From Faecalibacterium sp. I4-3-84 (GTDB taxonomy: Bacteria > Bacillota > Clostridia > Oscillospirales > Ruminococcaceae): 64,000 nucleotides of DNA. The first letter of the stretch is position 1. The number at the start of each line of letters is the position of its first letter. The notes under the pieces were generated by a model, which saw nothing but the letters and a program-made list of their open reading frames with translations, made no database searches and was not told the origin of the DNA. Positions 7,833-17,675 of the stretch are shown piece by piece. The stretch is taken from positions 310,001-374,000 of the forward strand of contig NZ_CP094466.1 in NCBI RefSeq assembly GCF_023347255.1. Direction: 5' to 3'. The position numbers and the translations under genes are program-made.

Positions 7833-9611
7833 TCAGGCTTCCATTTCTTCCAGCGGAACAAGGTAGGCCTTGCGGCACTCCTCGTATTCCAGCATGTAGT
7901 CCTTGGTGGGGTTGTGGTGCATGATGCTCTTGAGGGTGTGGGAGTCGTAGTCCTCGCCGGCATCCATGCCGATCAGGCGGGCAGCAACGTTGGAGCAGTG
8001 ATCCGAGATGCGCTCTGCATTGTTCAGCACATCCAGGAACACGACACCCGTATCAATGGAGCACACGCCGTCCTTCAGGCGCAGGATGTGCTGGTCGCGC
8101 AGGCGCTCCGCCATCACATCGATCACTTCCTCCAGCGGTTCCACCTGAGCCGCCAGGCGCATATCGCTGTTTTCAAAGGCATCGTTGGTCAGGTTCAGGA
8201 TGCGGTTCAGTGCATTCTCCAGCAGCTGCAGCTCCTTGGTGGCGCTTTCACTGAAGGACGCTTCCTTTTCCTGCAGTTCTTCTGCCTTTTCCATAATGTT
8301 CACCGCATAGTCGCCGATGCGCTCGAACTCGGTAACAAAATTCAGCAGTTCGGTCACAGTGTGGCTCTCATCGTCGCCCAGCTCCTGATCGGTCATCTTG
8401 ATCAGATAGTTGGAGATTGCCACCTCCATGCGGTCGATCAGGTTTTCACGCACCCGGATGGCGCTGACGGCATCCTCGTCCATCTTCAGCAGCAGCGGTG
8501 CAGCCAGATTCACATTGCGGGCAGCACGGCGGGACATCTTGACCACAGCGCTCTTAGCCTGCTGCAGGGCCACAGCCGGGCTTTTGAACAGACGTTCATC
8601 CAGCACCGGCATGCTCAGCTCCTGTGCTTCCTCGGCGTTATCCGGCACAGTGAGCATTGCCAGCTTGGAAAGCACGCCGCTGCACGGCAGGAACAGCAGC
8701 ATTGCGCACACACTGGAAAAGGTGTGGATGTTTGCAATGGAGCTTTTGTTCATCACATCGTTCCACATGGGGATGCCAACGGCAAACTGCACCGCATACA
8801 CCAGCGCCAGCAGGATCACGCTGCCAATGATGTTGAAGTACAGATGGATCAGTGCAGCGCGCTTGCCGTCCTTGGATGAGCCGCCAATGGTGAGCAGCGG
8901 CGTAAAGGCCGTGCCGATGTGTGCGCCCAGAATAATGGGGATGGCAGAGCTGAAGGTGACCAGACCCGTGCTGGACAGTGCCTGCAGGATACCCACCGAT
9001 GCCGAGGAAGACTGGATGATCACCGTGACCACCACGCCCACCAGAATGCCCAGAACGGGATTCGTCATGGTAACGAACAGATTCTGGAACACGGCGCTCT
9101 CACGCAGAGGAGCCACACCGGTGTCCATCAGGCTCATGCCGGTAAACAGGATGCCGAAGCCCAGCATGATCTGGCCGATGTTCTTCTTTTTAGCGCTGCG
9201 CAGGAACACATAAAAAATGCAGCCGATAAACGCCACCACGGGCGCAAAGGTCTTGGGCTGGATCAGTGTCAGCCAGAGACTGTCACCGGAGATATCCGCC
9301 ATGCGGATCAGCTGGCCGGTAACAGTGGTACCAATGTTTGCACCCATAATGACACCTACCGACTGCGTAAGGGTCATGATGCCGGAGTTTACCAGACCGA
9401 CACAAATAACGACCGTGCCGGCCGAGGACTGGATGACACCCGTGATGAGGGTGCCGAAAATAACGCCCTTGAGCGTTGAGGAGGTCAGCTTTTGCAGCAC
9501 GCCCTGCATTTTGCCGCCGGCCAGCTTTTCCAGACCAGCGCCCATAATGGACATGCCGTACAGAAACAGCGCAATTCCACCCAACAGAGAGGTAATGTGT
9601 GTGATATCCAT
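7833..9611 (-). CDS. Na/Pi cotransporter family protein with PhoU-like domain
   Basis: 592 residues. The N-terminal half is a membrane domain with the two inverted QSS/GANIGTT repeats typical of type II Na/phosphate cotransporters (GANIGTTVTG near residue 85 and GAHIGTAFTP near 230). The C-terminal half (about 340-560) is soluble and helical like PhoU. The known family role is phosphate uptake or efflux, and some bacterial members affect other processes, so the substrate is not proven here. The start is the ATG at 9611, preceded by AGGAGT. A promoter lies at 9751-9780 and a terminator follows the gene, so it is monocistronic. Confidence 0.9.
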   Translation of the reverse strand: MDITHITSLLGGIALFLYGMSIMGAGLEKLAGGKMQGVLQKLTSSTLKGVIFGTLITGVIQSSAGTVVICVGLVNSGIMTLTQSVGVIMGANIGTTVTGQLIRMADISGDSLWLTLIQPKTFAPVVAFIGCIFYVFLRSAKKKNIGQIMLGFGILFTGMSLMDTGVAPLRESAVFQNLFVTMTNPVLGILVGVVVTVIIQSSSASVGILQALSSTGLVTFSSAIPIILGAHIGTAFTPLLTIGGSSKDGKRAALIHLYFNIIGSVILLALVYAVQFAVGIPMWNDVMNKSSIANIHTFSSVCAMLLFLPCSGVLSKLAMLTVPDNAEEAQELSMPVLDERLFKSPAVALQQAKSAVVKMSRRAARNVNLAAPLLLKMDEDAVSAIRVRENLIDRMEVAISNYLIKMTDQELGDDESHTVTELLNFVTEFERIGDYAVNIMEKAEELQEKEASFSESATKELQLLENALNRILNLTNDAFENSDMRLAAQVEPLEEVIDVMAERLRDQHILRLKDGVCSIDTGVVFLDVLNNAERISDHCSNVAARLIGMDAGEDYDSHTLKSIMHHNPTKDYMLEYEECRKAYLVPLEEMEA

Positions 9612-9750
9612 AACGATACTCCTAAAAATGATCTTCCTTTTGATCCTTGTACATCTGCCCTGCCCGCACACCGGGCCTGCTTGATCCGGCAGATGCTGCG
9701 GCCTGCCGCTCTGCTGCACAGAACGGCGCACAATGACCGCGCTTGGATTT

Positions 9751-9780
9751 ATTATATCATTTTTTATCCTGTCACAACAA
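9751..9780 (-). promoter_or_regulatory. Promoter of the Na/Pi transporter gene
   Basis: Minus-strand TTGTTG (9775-9780), 18 bases, TATAAT (9751-9756). The stretch 9760-9900 is AT-rich and otherwise shows nothing I can name. Confidence 0.65.
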
Positions 9781-9910
9781 GGTTTATTTTACAAGAAAAT
9801 CACTTTTTCTACACATTTTTCCGTCTCTTAATGAATTCGTGCTCTTTCTTTTTCAATTATTTTACATCAATTTTACATTTGCGCCGAAGTCCCTGTCTGT
9901 TTGCGGGCGC

Positions 9911-10027
9911 TTACTCTGCCAGTTCTTCCATTGCTTCCCGCACCGTATCGGCCGAAAACAGGAACACTCCGCTGCCGGTGTATACTTCCACATGGCTTCC
10001 GACATAACGCAGTTCAAAATCTTTCAT
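9911..10027 (-). CDS. 38-residue conserved-looking small protein
   Basis: A short frame beginning MKDFELRYVG and ending with an acidic helix EAMEELAE. GGAGGG lies at good distance before the ATG at 10027. The sequence resembles very short beta-hairpin-plus-helix proteins annotated as hypothetical in this family, from recall. Gene status is supported by the ribosome site and plausible composition, not by any recognised domain. It lies downstream of and on the same strand as the CBS-domain gene, beyond that gene's terminator. Confidence 0.5.
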   Translation of the reverse strand: MKDFELRYVGSHVEVYTGSGVFLFSADTVREAMEELAE

Positions 10028-10142
10028 CCGTGTTCCCTCCTGTATCTCGTTTTTTGCAGCTTTTCAGAACGTTTTTGTTCCATGGCTGTATTATCGCACA
10101 CAGCAGGTACCATAAATCGGATTTTCAACGCATTTTACAGAC

Positions 10143-10180
10143 AAAAAGCCGCCCGGCTTCAGATGCGGAACCGGGCGGCT
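10143..10180 (-). terminator. Terminator after the CBS-domain gene
   Basis: AGCCGCCCGG (10147-10156) pairs with CCGGGCGGCT (10171-10180). On the minus strand a TTTTTG run follows the stem. Confidence 0.8.
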
Positions 10181-10199
10181 GGCCACCTATTTATATCGT

Positions 10200-10652
10200 T
10201 CAATGCACAGCGGCATATTCCGGGATGCGCTGCTCATGGGCCTGCTGCTCTGTGCGGGCCTTCTCATAGCAGTAACGGATGATCGCCTGCCTGCGCACGA
10301 TGCCAATGAAGATGCCGCGGTCATCCACAACCGGCACAAAGTTCTGGTTCATGGCCGCTTCGATCAGCTGATCCATGCTGGTGGTCACGGTGACAGCCTT
10401 GTAGTCGCGCTTGTGCGGGAAGGCCGAAATGGGGACATCCTCAGCCGCTTCCAGATCCAGACCATGGAACTTTTTCAGCCCCCAGAGAATGTCGCCCTCG
10501 GTCAGGGTGCCCACATATTTTCCCTGCCGGTTGAGCACCGGAATGGACGCGTAGCGGTTATTCTCCCACTTTTCCAGCGTCTGCCGAAGGGTGAAATCGT
10601 CGTAAACATACATCAGATCCTGCTTGGGTGAAAGGAAAAACAGAATATTCAT
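10200..10652 (-). CDS. CBS-domain protein
   Basis: 150 residues made of two CBS motifs (about 8-60 and 75-135) and a short basic/Gln-rich tail. CBS pairs bind adenosyl nucleotides and usually regulate other proteins; there is no catalytic domain here. I start at ATG 10652 (MNILFFLSP), which has AGGAG 8 bases upstream; longer in-frame starts lack a good site. It is followed by its own terminator. A weak promoter (TTTATC, 17 bases, TAAAAT) may lie near 10754-10782. The partner is unknown. Confidence 0.85.
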   Translation of the reverse strand: MNILFFLSPKQDLMYVYDDFTLRQTLEKWENNRYASIPVLNRQGKYVGTLTEGDILWGLKKFHGLDLEAAEDVPISAFPHKRDYKAVTVTTSMDQLIEAAMNQNFVPVVDDRGIFIGIVRRQAIIRYCYEKARTEQQAHEQRIPEYAAVH

Positions 10653-11091
10653 GACAACAGCTCCTAAACATTGTTCCACGCGCCGTGCGCAAGAAATAAC
10701 GCAGTTCATCCGCACAAGCGGGACCCTGCGCCGCAGTCCCTATCCTTGTTTCTATTTTAGCACTTTTTCATAGTCGGATAAAGAGTTATCACCCACCTTT
10801 TATATTTTTTTAACAGATTGTTTGCTTTCTTTCGTCATACTTTCGGTTTTGATAAAAAGCAACCAGCGTCCGTTATGCTATCACCTTCCCGGTGCGAAGC
10901 CGCCCGAACCATGCCGTCAATGCAGAAACCTGCGCAAAAAGTTGATATACCAGCATTTTGCGCTGTACAAGCGCGCCCCAAAGTTGTATAATAATGTGGG
11001 TGTTTCTCGGCGCAGTATGTGTATCTGTCCGCCGCTGCGCCCCAGACCTTGAATGTGTTTTATGAAAATAACATAAAGGAGCAGAGCGACT
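10653..11091. other. Divergent intergenic region without genes
   Basis: About 440 bases between the CBS gene (leftward) and the Asp23 gene (rightward). Apart from a likely minus-strand -10 (TAAAAT, 10754-10759) and the Asp23 promoter at 10964-10992, I see no coding frame, repeat or stable hairpin. Confidence 0.6.
10964..10992 (+). promoter_or_regulatory. Promoter of the Asp23-fakA operon
   Basis: TGTACA (10964-10969), 17 bases, TATAAT (10987-10992), about 100 bases before the Asp23 start. Confidence 0.65.
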
Positions 11092-11442
11092 ATGATCACT
11101 TCCCGTTTCCCTCTGGGGGATGTCAGCTTTACGTCCGGGTATTTTGCTACTCTGGTAGGTGAAGCAGCTAAACAGTGTTACGGTGTTGCCGCAATGGCAC
11201 CCCGTGATATGACCGATGCCGTCAGAAGCATGGTGCACGGTTCTGATTACCCGGAAAAGGGTGTCCGTGTCACGCAGGAGGATGGTCGTCTGGTGATCGA
11301 ACTGCACATTGCAGTGAGCTATGGCCTGAACATTTCTACCGCCGCACGCAGCATCTCTCACCGCGTCAAGGACGAGGTGGAGCAGGCTACCGGCCTGAAG
11401 GTTGCCCGCGTTGTGGTTTCGGTAGACGATGTGATCGCCTGA
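11092..11442 (+). CDS. Asp23/Gls24 family protein
   Basis: 116 residues forming a single Asp23/Gls24 domain: the segment beginning GDVSFTSGYFATLVGEAA, then a basic middle, then RVVVSVDDV at the end. Family members are abundant cytoplasmic or membrane-associated envelope-stress proteins in Firmicutes; the biochemical activity is unknown. AAGGAG precedes the ATG. It is followed 60 bases later by the FakA-like gene, the same order as yloU-yloV in Bacillus. Confidence 0.9.
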   Translation: MITSRFPLGDVSFTSGYFATLVGEAAKQCYGVAAMAPRDMTDAVRSMVHGSDYPEKGVRVTQEDGRLVIELHIAVSYGLNISTAARSISHRVKDEVEQATGLKVARVVVSVDDVIA

Positions 11443-11502
11443 TTTTTGTTGGTTCATCCGAATGCGCCGGGCTTTTCCGGCAAGTACAAGGAGTAAAAAA
11501 GA

Positions 11503-13197
11503 ATGATTTCTGGTAAGATTTTGCGTGACGCCATTATCTCTGGCGCCAACAACATCAACAATCAGCGCTCCCGCGTGGACGAGCTGAACGTTTTCCCTGT
11601 TCCTGATGGCGACACTGGCACCAACATGGGCATGACCGTGGGTGCTTCTGTGCGCGAGCTGGAAGCATTGGACGACAGCTGCACCGTGGGTGAGGCTTCC
11701 AAGACCGCTGCTTCCGCCATGCTGCGCGGCGCACGCGGCAACTCCGGTGTTATCACCAGCCTGCTGTTCCGCGGCTTCTCCAAGGCGCTGGAAGGCAAGA
11801 AGGAAGCCACCGCTGCCGACATTGTCGAGGCTCTGAAGAAGGGTGTCGAGGGCGCTTATAAGGCCGTTATGAAGCCCACCGAGGGCACCATCCTCACGGT
11901 TGCACGCATTGCCTCTGAGGAAGCTGCTGCCTGCGGTGCCGAGGATGTGCCCGCTCTGTGGGATGTGGTGATGACCGCCGGCCAGAAGGCTCTGGAGGAC
12001 ACCCCCAACCTGCTGCCTGTTCTGAAGAAGGCCGGCGTTGTGGATGCCGGCGGTCAGGGCATCATGATTATCTTTGAGGGCATGGGCAAGGTGTTCCATG
12101 GCGAAGGCATCGTGGCAGGCGGCGAGGCTGCTCCCAACAAGGCAAAGCTCTCCACCGAGAACGCCGGCAAGGGCGTGTTCACCGACGACCTGATGAAGGT
12201 GGAGGACATCAAGAACGGCTACTGCACCCAGTTCCTGATCAACAAGTATGAGGGTGCAAGCGCCGCAAAGATGCGTGCCTTTGCAGAATCCAACGGCGAC
12301 AGTGTGGTGTGCATCGAGGATGACGATGTGATCAACCTGCATGTGCACACCGCTGATCCCGGCAAGATCCTGAGCGAAGCCATCAAGTATGGCTACCTGA
12401 CCAACTTCAAGATCGAGAACATGCACGAGCAGTTCCTGGCCCGTCAGAAGCAGGGCAAGAGCCTGGAAAAGCAGGCTTCTGCTGAGAAGGCCCCTTCTCA
12501 GTCCAGCGAGTTCGTCTACGCTGCTGTGGACCCCAGCCGTGACTATGGCTTTGTTGCCGTTGCCGCCGGTGAAGGCCTGAAGGCCGTGTTCACCGATCTG
12601 GCTGCAGACGCAGTGGTCTCCGGTGGTCAGACCATGAACCCAGCCACCGAGGATATCCTCGCTGCCATCCAGAGCGTGCCCGCAAAGACCGTGTTCGTGC
12701 TGCCCAACAACAAGAACATCATCATGGCTGCTGAGCAGGCCCAGAAGCTGGCCGACCGTCAGGTGGTCGTTCTGCCCACCCGCACCGTGCCCATGGGCAT
12801 CACCGCCATGCTGAACTTTGATCCCTCTGTGAACGCCGAGACCAACACCATCAACATGATGGCTGCTGCCGACAAGGTGTCCACCGGTCTGATCACCTAT
12901 GCTGCCCGCGACAGTGAGTACGACGGCAAGCGCATCAGGAAGGGCGAGATCATGGCTCTGGAGAACGGCAAGATCGTTTCCACCTCCAACGATATCACCA
13001 AAGCTACCTACCGTCTGGCACGCGGCATGTGCAAGAAGGATTCCAGCTTCGTCACCATCATCTCCGGCTGCGACGTGAGCGATGAGGATGCCGAGAAGGT
13101 CACCGAGATCGTAAAGGCAAAGTGCCCGAACCACGTTGAGGTCAGCCACATCCGCGGCGGCCAGCCCGTTTACTATTATATGATCAGCGTGGAGTAA
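11503..13197 (+). CDS. fakA: FakA-like DAK2-domain protein (YloV family)
   Basis: In the known family this is the ATP-binding subunit of fatty acid kinase, which phosphorylates exogenous fatty acids held by FakB. The 564 residues start with the DAK2 (DhaL-like) domain, whose metal-binding motif PDGDTGTNMG lies at residues 34-43, followed by the YloV middle domain and a C-terminal EDD-like region. The length is normal for the family. No fakB (DegV) gene is in the window. AAGGAG lies ahead of the start. It is co-transcribed with the Asp23 gene and ends at a strong terminator. Confidence 0.9.
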   Translation: MISGKILRDAIISGANNINNQRSRVDELNVFPVPDGDTGTNMGMTVGASVRELEALDDSCTVGEASKTAASAMLRGARGNSGVITSLLFRGFSKALEGKKEATAADIVEALKKGVEGAYKAVMKPTEGTILTVARIASEEAAACGAEDVPALWDVVMTAGQKALEDTPNLLPVLKKAGVVDAGGQGIMIIFEGMGKVFHGEGIVAGGEAAPNKAKLSTENAGKGVFTDDLMKVEDIKNGYCTQFLINKYEGASAAKMRAFAESNGDSVVCIEDDDVINLHVHTADPGKILSEAIKYGYLTNFKIENMHEQFLARQKQGKSLEKQASAEKAPSQSSEFVYAAVDPSRDYGFVAVAAGEGLKAVFTDLAADAVVSGGQTMNPATEDILAAIQSVPAKTVFVLPNNKNIIMAAEQAQKLADRQVVVLPTRTVPMGITAMLNFDPSVNAETNTINMMAAADKVSTGLITYAARDSEYDGKRIRKGEIMALENGKIVSTSNDITKATYRLARGMCKKDSSFVTIISGCDVSDEDAEKVTEIVKAKCPNHVEVSHIRGGQPVYYYMISVE

Positions 13198-13223
13198 ACA
13201 CTCCCCCGTTCTGCTGAATTTTT

Positions 13224-13257
13224 AAGCACCTGCGATTTTTGCCGCGGGTGCTTTTTT
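13224..13257 (+). terminator. Terminator after fakA
   Basis: AAGCACCTGCG pairs with CGCGGGTGCTT around a short loop, followed by TTTTTT. Confidence 0.85.
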
Positions 13258-13260
13258 AAA

Positions 13261-13300
13261 GCAAAAGTGCCTGCACAGCTAAAGCCGTGCAGGCACTTTT
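13261..13300 (-). terminator. Terminator after polC
   Basis: AAAGTGCCTGCAC (13264-13276) pairs perfectly with GTGCAGGCACTTT (13287-13299). It lies 14 bases beyond the polC stop and is converged on by the fakA terminator. Confidence 0.85.
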
Positions 13301-13313
13301 GCTTTCAGAATCC

Positions 13314-16300
13314 TCAGAAGAAGCTCACCTGACTGCTCTCCGGCAGGTCGCCCAGAGCGCCCACCTGACGCAAACGGTCCAGAATGCTGCTGCCGACACC
13401 GGAAGCCTGCTGCAACTCTTCCACCGAGATATATTCTTCGCCGTGGATGGTCACCTTTTCCAGTGCATCGGCGGCAGCACCGCCAAGACCCTTCAGCGAA
13501 GAGAAAGGCAGACGTACCTTGCCGTCCTCCACCACATACTTGGAGCCGCGGCTCTTGCCCAGCTCAATGGGTAAAAACTCGTAGCCGCGCACCAGCATCT
13601 CGTTGACGAGCTGCAGGCTGACCAGCACATCTTCGTCCTTGGCGTTCTTCTCTTCCTTCAGGCGGCGCTTGACTTCTTCCATGTGGGCGCGGGCCACTGC
13701 CGCACCGCCCACAGCGGCCTCGTAGTCGATATCGTCGCCGCGTACGGTAAAGTACACGGCATAGAACTCCGGCGGACGGTAGATCTTGAACCACATCAGA
13801 CGAATGGCCGACATCAGGTAGGCCACGGCATGGGCCTTGGGGAACATATACTTGATCTTGCGGCAGCTCTCGATGTACCAGTCCGGCACCTCGTGCTCCC
13901 GCATGGCTTCCTCCCAGCCATCCTTGAAGCCGCCCTTGGCCACCTTGCCCTTACGCACGGCCTCCATGATATCAAAGGCCATCTTGGGTTCCAGACCCTT
14001 GCGCAACAGGTACAGCATGATGCTGTCACGGCAGCCAATGACCTCCGCAATGGTGCAGGTGCCGCTGCGGATCAGCTCGTCCGCGTTGCCGGTCCACACG
14101 TCCGTTCCGTGGGACAGGCCCGAGATCTGGATCAGCTCGGAGAAGTTCTTGGGCCGTGCCTCCACCAGCATACCGCGCACGAAGTTGGTGCCCATTTCCG
14201 GGATGCCGAAGGTTCCGGTCTGACTGTCGATCTGCTCCGGGGTCACGCCCAGCGCTTCGGGGCTGGTCAGCAGGCTGTACACCTTGGGGTCGTTCATGGG
14301 GATGCTGTCGATGGGGATACCGGTGTACTCCTCAAAATACTTGTAGAAGGTGGGCATATCGTGGCCCAGTTCGTCCAGCTTGAGCAGGGTATCGTGCAGG
14401 TACTTGAACTCGAAGTGGGTGGTCAGCAGGCCGCCTGCCACATCGTCCGCCGGGTGCTGGATGGGGCAGAAATCGTAGATCTCGTAGGTGTCCGGCACAA
14501 CGACCATGCCGCCGGGGTGCTGACCCGTGGTGCGCTTGACGCCGGTGCAGCCCAGAGTCAGGCGGTTCTCCTCCGCATGGTTCACCGTGCGGCCGCGCTC
14601 ATCCAGATATTTTTTGACATAGCCGTAGGCGGTCTTGTCCTGAATACCGGACACGGTGCCCGCCTTGAACACGTTGGCTTTGCCGAACAGCTCCTCGGTA
14701 TAGCGGTGCACATTGGACTGATATTCGCCGGAAAAGTTCAGGTCGATATCCGGCTCTTTATCGCCGTAGAAGCCGAGGAAGGTCTCGAAGGGAATATCGT
14801 GGCCGTCCACCAGCATCCGGGTGCCGCAGTTGGGGCAGTTTTTATCCGGCAGGTCAAAGCCGTCGTCCACGCTGCCGTCGGTGATGAACTCGCTGTGCTT
14901 GCACTTGGGGCAGCGATAGTGGGGCGGCAGGCTGTTCACCTCCGAGATGCCGGAGAAGTGGGCCACGGCCGATGAGCCGACCGAACCACGGCTGCCCACC
15001 TGATAGCCGCCCGCGTTGGAATAGGCCACCAGTTTGACCGCAATGACGTACAGCACGGCGTAGCCATGACCGCAGATGGAGTCCAACTCCTTCTGCAGCC
15101 GCTTTTCCACAATTTCGGGCAGCGGGTCACCGTAATCGCGCTTGGCGTGTTCCCACGTAGCATCGCGCAATTGCTGCTCTGCACCCTCGATGCTGGGCGG
15201 GTAGGTGCCGCGCGGGATGGCACGAACATTGTTGTCGATCATCGCCGCGATCTTGCGGGGGTTCTTCACCACTACCTCGTAGGCTTTTTCCTTGGGCAGA
15301 TAGTAGAACTGCGCCAGCATATCCTGCGTGGTGCGGAAGAACAGCGGCGGCTGGTTGTCGGCATCTTTAAAGCCGTTGCCCGCCTGCAGCACAGCGCGGT
15401 ACGCCGCATCCTCCGGCTCGGTAAAGTGCACATCGCCGGTGGCAATGACCGGCTTGTGCAGGTCCTCGCCCAGCTTGATGACCGTGCGGTTGAAGTTTTT
15501 GATGTCCTCTTCGCTGTCCACCTTGCCGTCCCGCACCATGTAGGCGTTGTTGCCCAGCGGCTGGATCTCAAGAATATCGTAGTAGGACGCGATCTTTTTC
15601 AGTTCTTCATAGCTGGTGCCATCCACGATGGCCCGGTACAGCTCGCCGGCTTCGCAGGCGGAAGTGAGCAGCAGGCCGTCCCGGTATTTGTTCAAAAGGC
15701 TCCGGGGCACCCGGGGCTTTTTGAAAAAGTAGTTCACATGGGCTTCGCTGACGATCTTGTACAGATTTTTCAGGCCCATCTGGTTCTTGACCAGAATGAT
15801 GAGGTGGTAATACTTCTTTTTCAGCACCTCGCGGTTGCCGCCAAGGCCGGTGTTGATCTCACTGACCTTTGCTACCTGCTTTTCTTTCAGGTCGTTCAGC
15901 ATGACCCCGAAGATGCGGCCCAGCGCGGCAGAATCCTCACAGGCACGGTGGGCCTCGTAGGCAGGCAGCTCCAGATGCTTGTTGATGGTGCCCTGCTTGT
16001 AGTTGTGCAGGCCGGGGTACATGGCCTGCGCCATGGTCAGGGTGTCGATATAGGTCGGCTCCAGCTTGATGCCGCTGCGCTTGGCGGCGGCGCGCAGGAA
16101 ACGCATATCAAAGGCGTGGACGTTGTGGCCCACAAGGATGCGGTCTCCCGCAAATTTGAGGAAGGCTTCCAGTGCTTCCTTTTCGCCGGGAGCATCCGCC
16201 ACCATTTCGTTGGTGATGCCGGTCAGCTCGGTGATCCTGGGGGTGATGGGCTTGCCGGGCTTGACAAAGGTATCAAATTCCTCCACCACTTCGCCGTTTT

Positions 16301-17603
16301 TCACGATGACGGCACCGATCTCGGTCATATACTCCACGCCGGGGTCAAGGCCTGTGGTCTCGGTATCAAACACGCAGAACTCCCCGTCCAGCGGCTGATC
16401 CTTCACACCGTATACACAGGGGATCATGTCGTCCACAAAGTAGGCTTCGCAGCCGTAGATCAACTTGAAGTCCGGGTCTGATTTATGGATATCGTCCGCT
16501 GCCAGCATGGCTTCCGGGTAACCCTGACACACACCGTGGTCCGTGATGGCAACGGCCGGATGCCCCATGCGGTGGGCCAGCTTGACGATGCCGCCGGGGT
16601 CACAGAAGCCGTCCATGCTGGAAAGCTTGGTGTGCAGATGCAGCTCCACACGCTTGACCGGTGCGGTATCCTCCCGCTTTTTGCGCTCCACGATGAGCAC
16701 ATCGTAGGGGTAGACGATATAATCGTGTTCGTACTTGTCGTAGGAGCAGTCGCCGCGCACGATGAGGGTGGTGCCTTTGCCAAGGCTCTCCCACTTGGAG
16801 CAGTCCTCACCTTCCTGCGCGCGGATCTTCAGGTTGATGGAGCCCTGATAATCGGTGATGGATACGGTATAAATTTTGCGGAAGTTTCCCTTGACCTCCG
16901 AGAAGAACACATCGCCCCAGATCGTGCACTTGCCGCCCTCGCCGCCAAGGTCTTTCAGCGGGGTGAGGTTCTTGGGGGTGAACATCCTGCCGTGGAAAAT
17001 GGTGACGGGCTTATCGGTCAGGTCCAGACCATCCACCTTGATGGACGGTGCTGTGTTCTTTTTCTCAAACTTGACCACCGGTGGCGCAATCTTGCGCTCC
17101 AGCTTTTCTTCCATCTGGTGCTGCTCGGCTTCGCTTACAGCGCTTTGCAGCGTTACCTGCGGCGTTACCCCGGTGTGGGCCGCAATGCGCTCTGCCAGCA
17201 GCTTTTCAAAGTGCATCTCCTGCAAAAACTTGGTGCCATGGCATACGCCGATGGTGATCTTCTGTCCGATGATGTTGATCTTGCACCGGTCCAGAAAGCC
17301 ATTGATGGGCACGCCGTCCCGCTTCATCTCTTCCATCAGATCGCGCAGGGCCGCTTCGTCCAGCATGGCATAGCCAAACAGGTTCTGGATGCGCAGCTCA
17401 AAGCCCTCATAATCCGGCTGCAGGGATGCCAGCAGCCGGGCACAGAGATTTTTGTCCAGTGGCGCACCGCTGCGCAGGGTAAAGATGACCTGCCGCTCCT
17501 GCCGCAGCATCTGCGCATGCTCCACAATGACCTGCCCGAAGCAGTCTGCAAATGCCGGGTCCACCATGAACTGCGGCCACAGGTTGGATACGAGTGGTGT
17601 CAC
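13314..17603 (-). CDS. polC: DNA polymerase III alpha subunit, PolC type
   Basis: The replicative polymerase of Gram-positive bacteria, with a built-in proofreading exonuclease. It has 1429 residues. An N-terminal region and OB fold (about 190-310) come first. The PHP domain (HLHTKLSSMDG near 321) is split by the DnaQ-type exonuclease (FDTETTG near 411). A zinc-finger pair CPKC/CPNC lies near 900, the polymerase motif PDIDLNFS near 950, and helix-hairpin-helix DNA binding at the C terminus. The start is a GTG with AGGAG 8 bases upstream. It is the last gene of the pyrH-frr-uppS-cdsA-dxr-rseP-ispG cluster, with a fic gene directly upstream. Confidence 0.97.
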   Translation of the reverse strand: MTPLVSNLWPQFMVDPAFADCFGQVIVEHAQMLRQERQVIFTLRSGAPLDKNLCARLLASLQPDYEGFELRIQNLFGYAMLDEAALRDLMEEMKRDGVPINGFLDRCKINIIGQKITIGVCHGTKFLQEMHFEKLLAERIAAHTGVTPQVTLQSAVSEAEQHQMEEKLERKIAPPVVKFEKKNTAPSIKVDGLDLTDKPVTIFHGRMFTPKNLTPLKDLGGEGGKCTIWGDVFFSEVKGNFRKIYTVSITDYQGSINLKIRAQEGEDCSKWESLGKGTTLIVRGDCSYDKYEHDYIVYPYDVLIVERKKREDTAPVKRVELHLHTKLSSMDGFCDPGGIVKLAHRMGHPAVAITDHGVCQGYPEAMLAADDIHKSDPDFKLIYGCEAYFVDDMIPCVYGVKDQPLDGEFCVFDTETTGLDPGVEYMTEIGAVIVKNGEVVEEFDTFVKPGKPITPRITELTGITNEMVADAPGEKEALEAFLKFAGDRILVGHNVHAFDMRFLRAAAKRSGIKLEPTYIDTLTMAQAMYPGLHNYKQGTINKHLELPAYEAHRACEDSAALGRIFGVMLNDLKEKQVAKVSEINTGLGGNREVLKKKYYHLIILVKNQMGLKNLYKIVSEAHVNYFFKKPRVPRSLLNKYRDGLLLTSACEAGELYRAIVDGTSYEELKKIASYYDILEIQPLGNNAYMVRDGKVDSEEDIKNFNRTVIKLGEDLHKPVIATGDVHFTEPEDAAYRAVLQAGNGFKDADNQPPLFFRTTQDMLAQFYYLPKEKAYEVVVKNPRKIAAMIDNNVRAIPRGTYPPSIEGAEQQLRDATWEHAKRDYGDPLPEIVEKRLQKELDSICGHGYAVLYVIAVKLVAYSNAGGYQVGSRGSVGSSAVAHFSGISEVNSLPPHYRCPKCKHSEFITDGSVDDGFDLPDKNCPNCGTRMLVDGHDIPFETFLGFYGDKEPDIDLNFSGEYQSNVHRYTEELFGKANVFKAGTVSGIQDKTAYGYVKKYLDERGRTVNHAEENRLTLGCTGVKRTTGQHPGGMVVVPDTYEIYDFCPIQHPADDVAGGLLTTHFEFKYLHDTLLKLDELGHDMPTFYKYFEEYTGIPIDSIPMNDPKVYSLLTSPEALGVTPEQIDSQTGTFGIPEMGTNFVRGMLVEARPKNFSELIQISGLSHGTDVWTGNADELIRSGTCTIAEVIGCRDSIMLYLLRKGLEPKMAFDIMEAVRKGKVAKGGFKDGWEEAMREHEVPDWYIESCRKIKYMFPKAHAVAYLMSAIRLMWFKIYRPPEFYAVYFTVRGDDIDYEAAVGGAAVARAHMEEVKRRLKEEKNAKDEDVLVSLQLVNEMLVRGYEFLPIELGKSRGSKYVVEDGKVRLPFSSLKGLGGAAADALEKVTIHGEEYISVEELQQASGVGSSILDRLRQVGALGDLPESSQVSFF

Positions 17604-17675
17604 AAATGGTACTCCTTTTTATACAGCACAAACTGCCGCACCCGTTTTTGCAGGTGTGGCAGCAAAAATGTGGTT

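Noticed and set aside
10873-13149. Minus-strand open frame of 758 codons opposite the Asp23 and fakA genes
   Set aside because: No start site and a His/Gly-rich composition; the plus strand carries intact DAK2 motifs.
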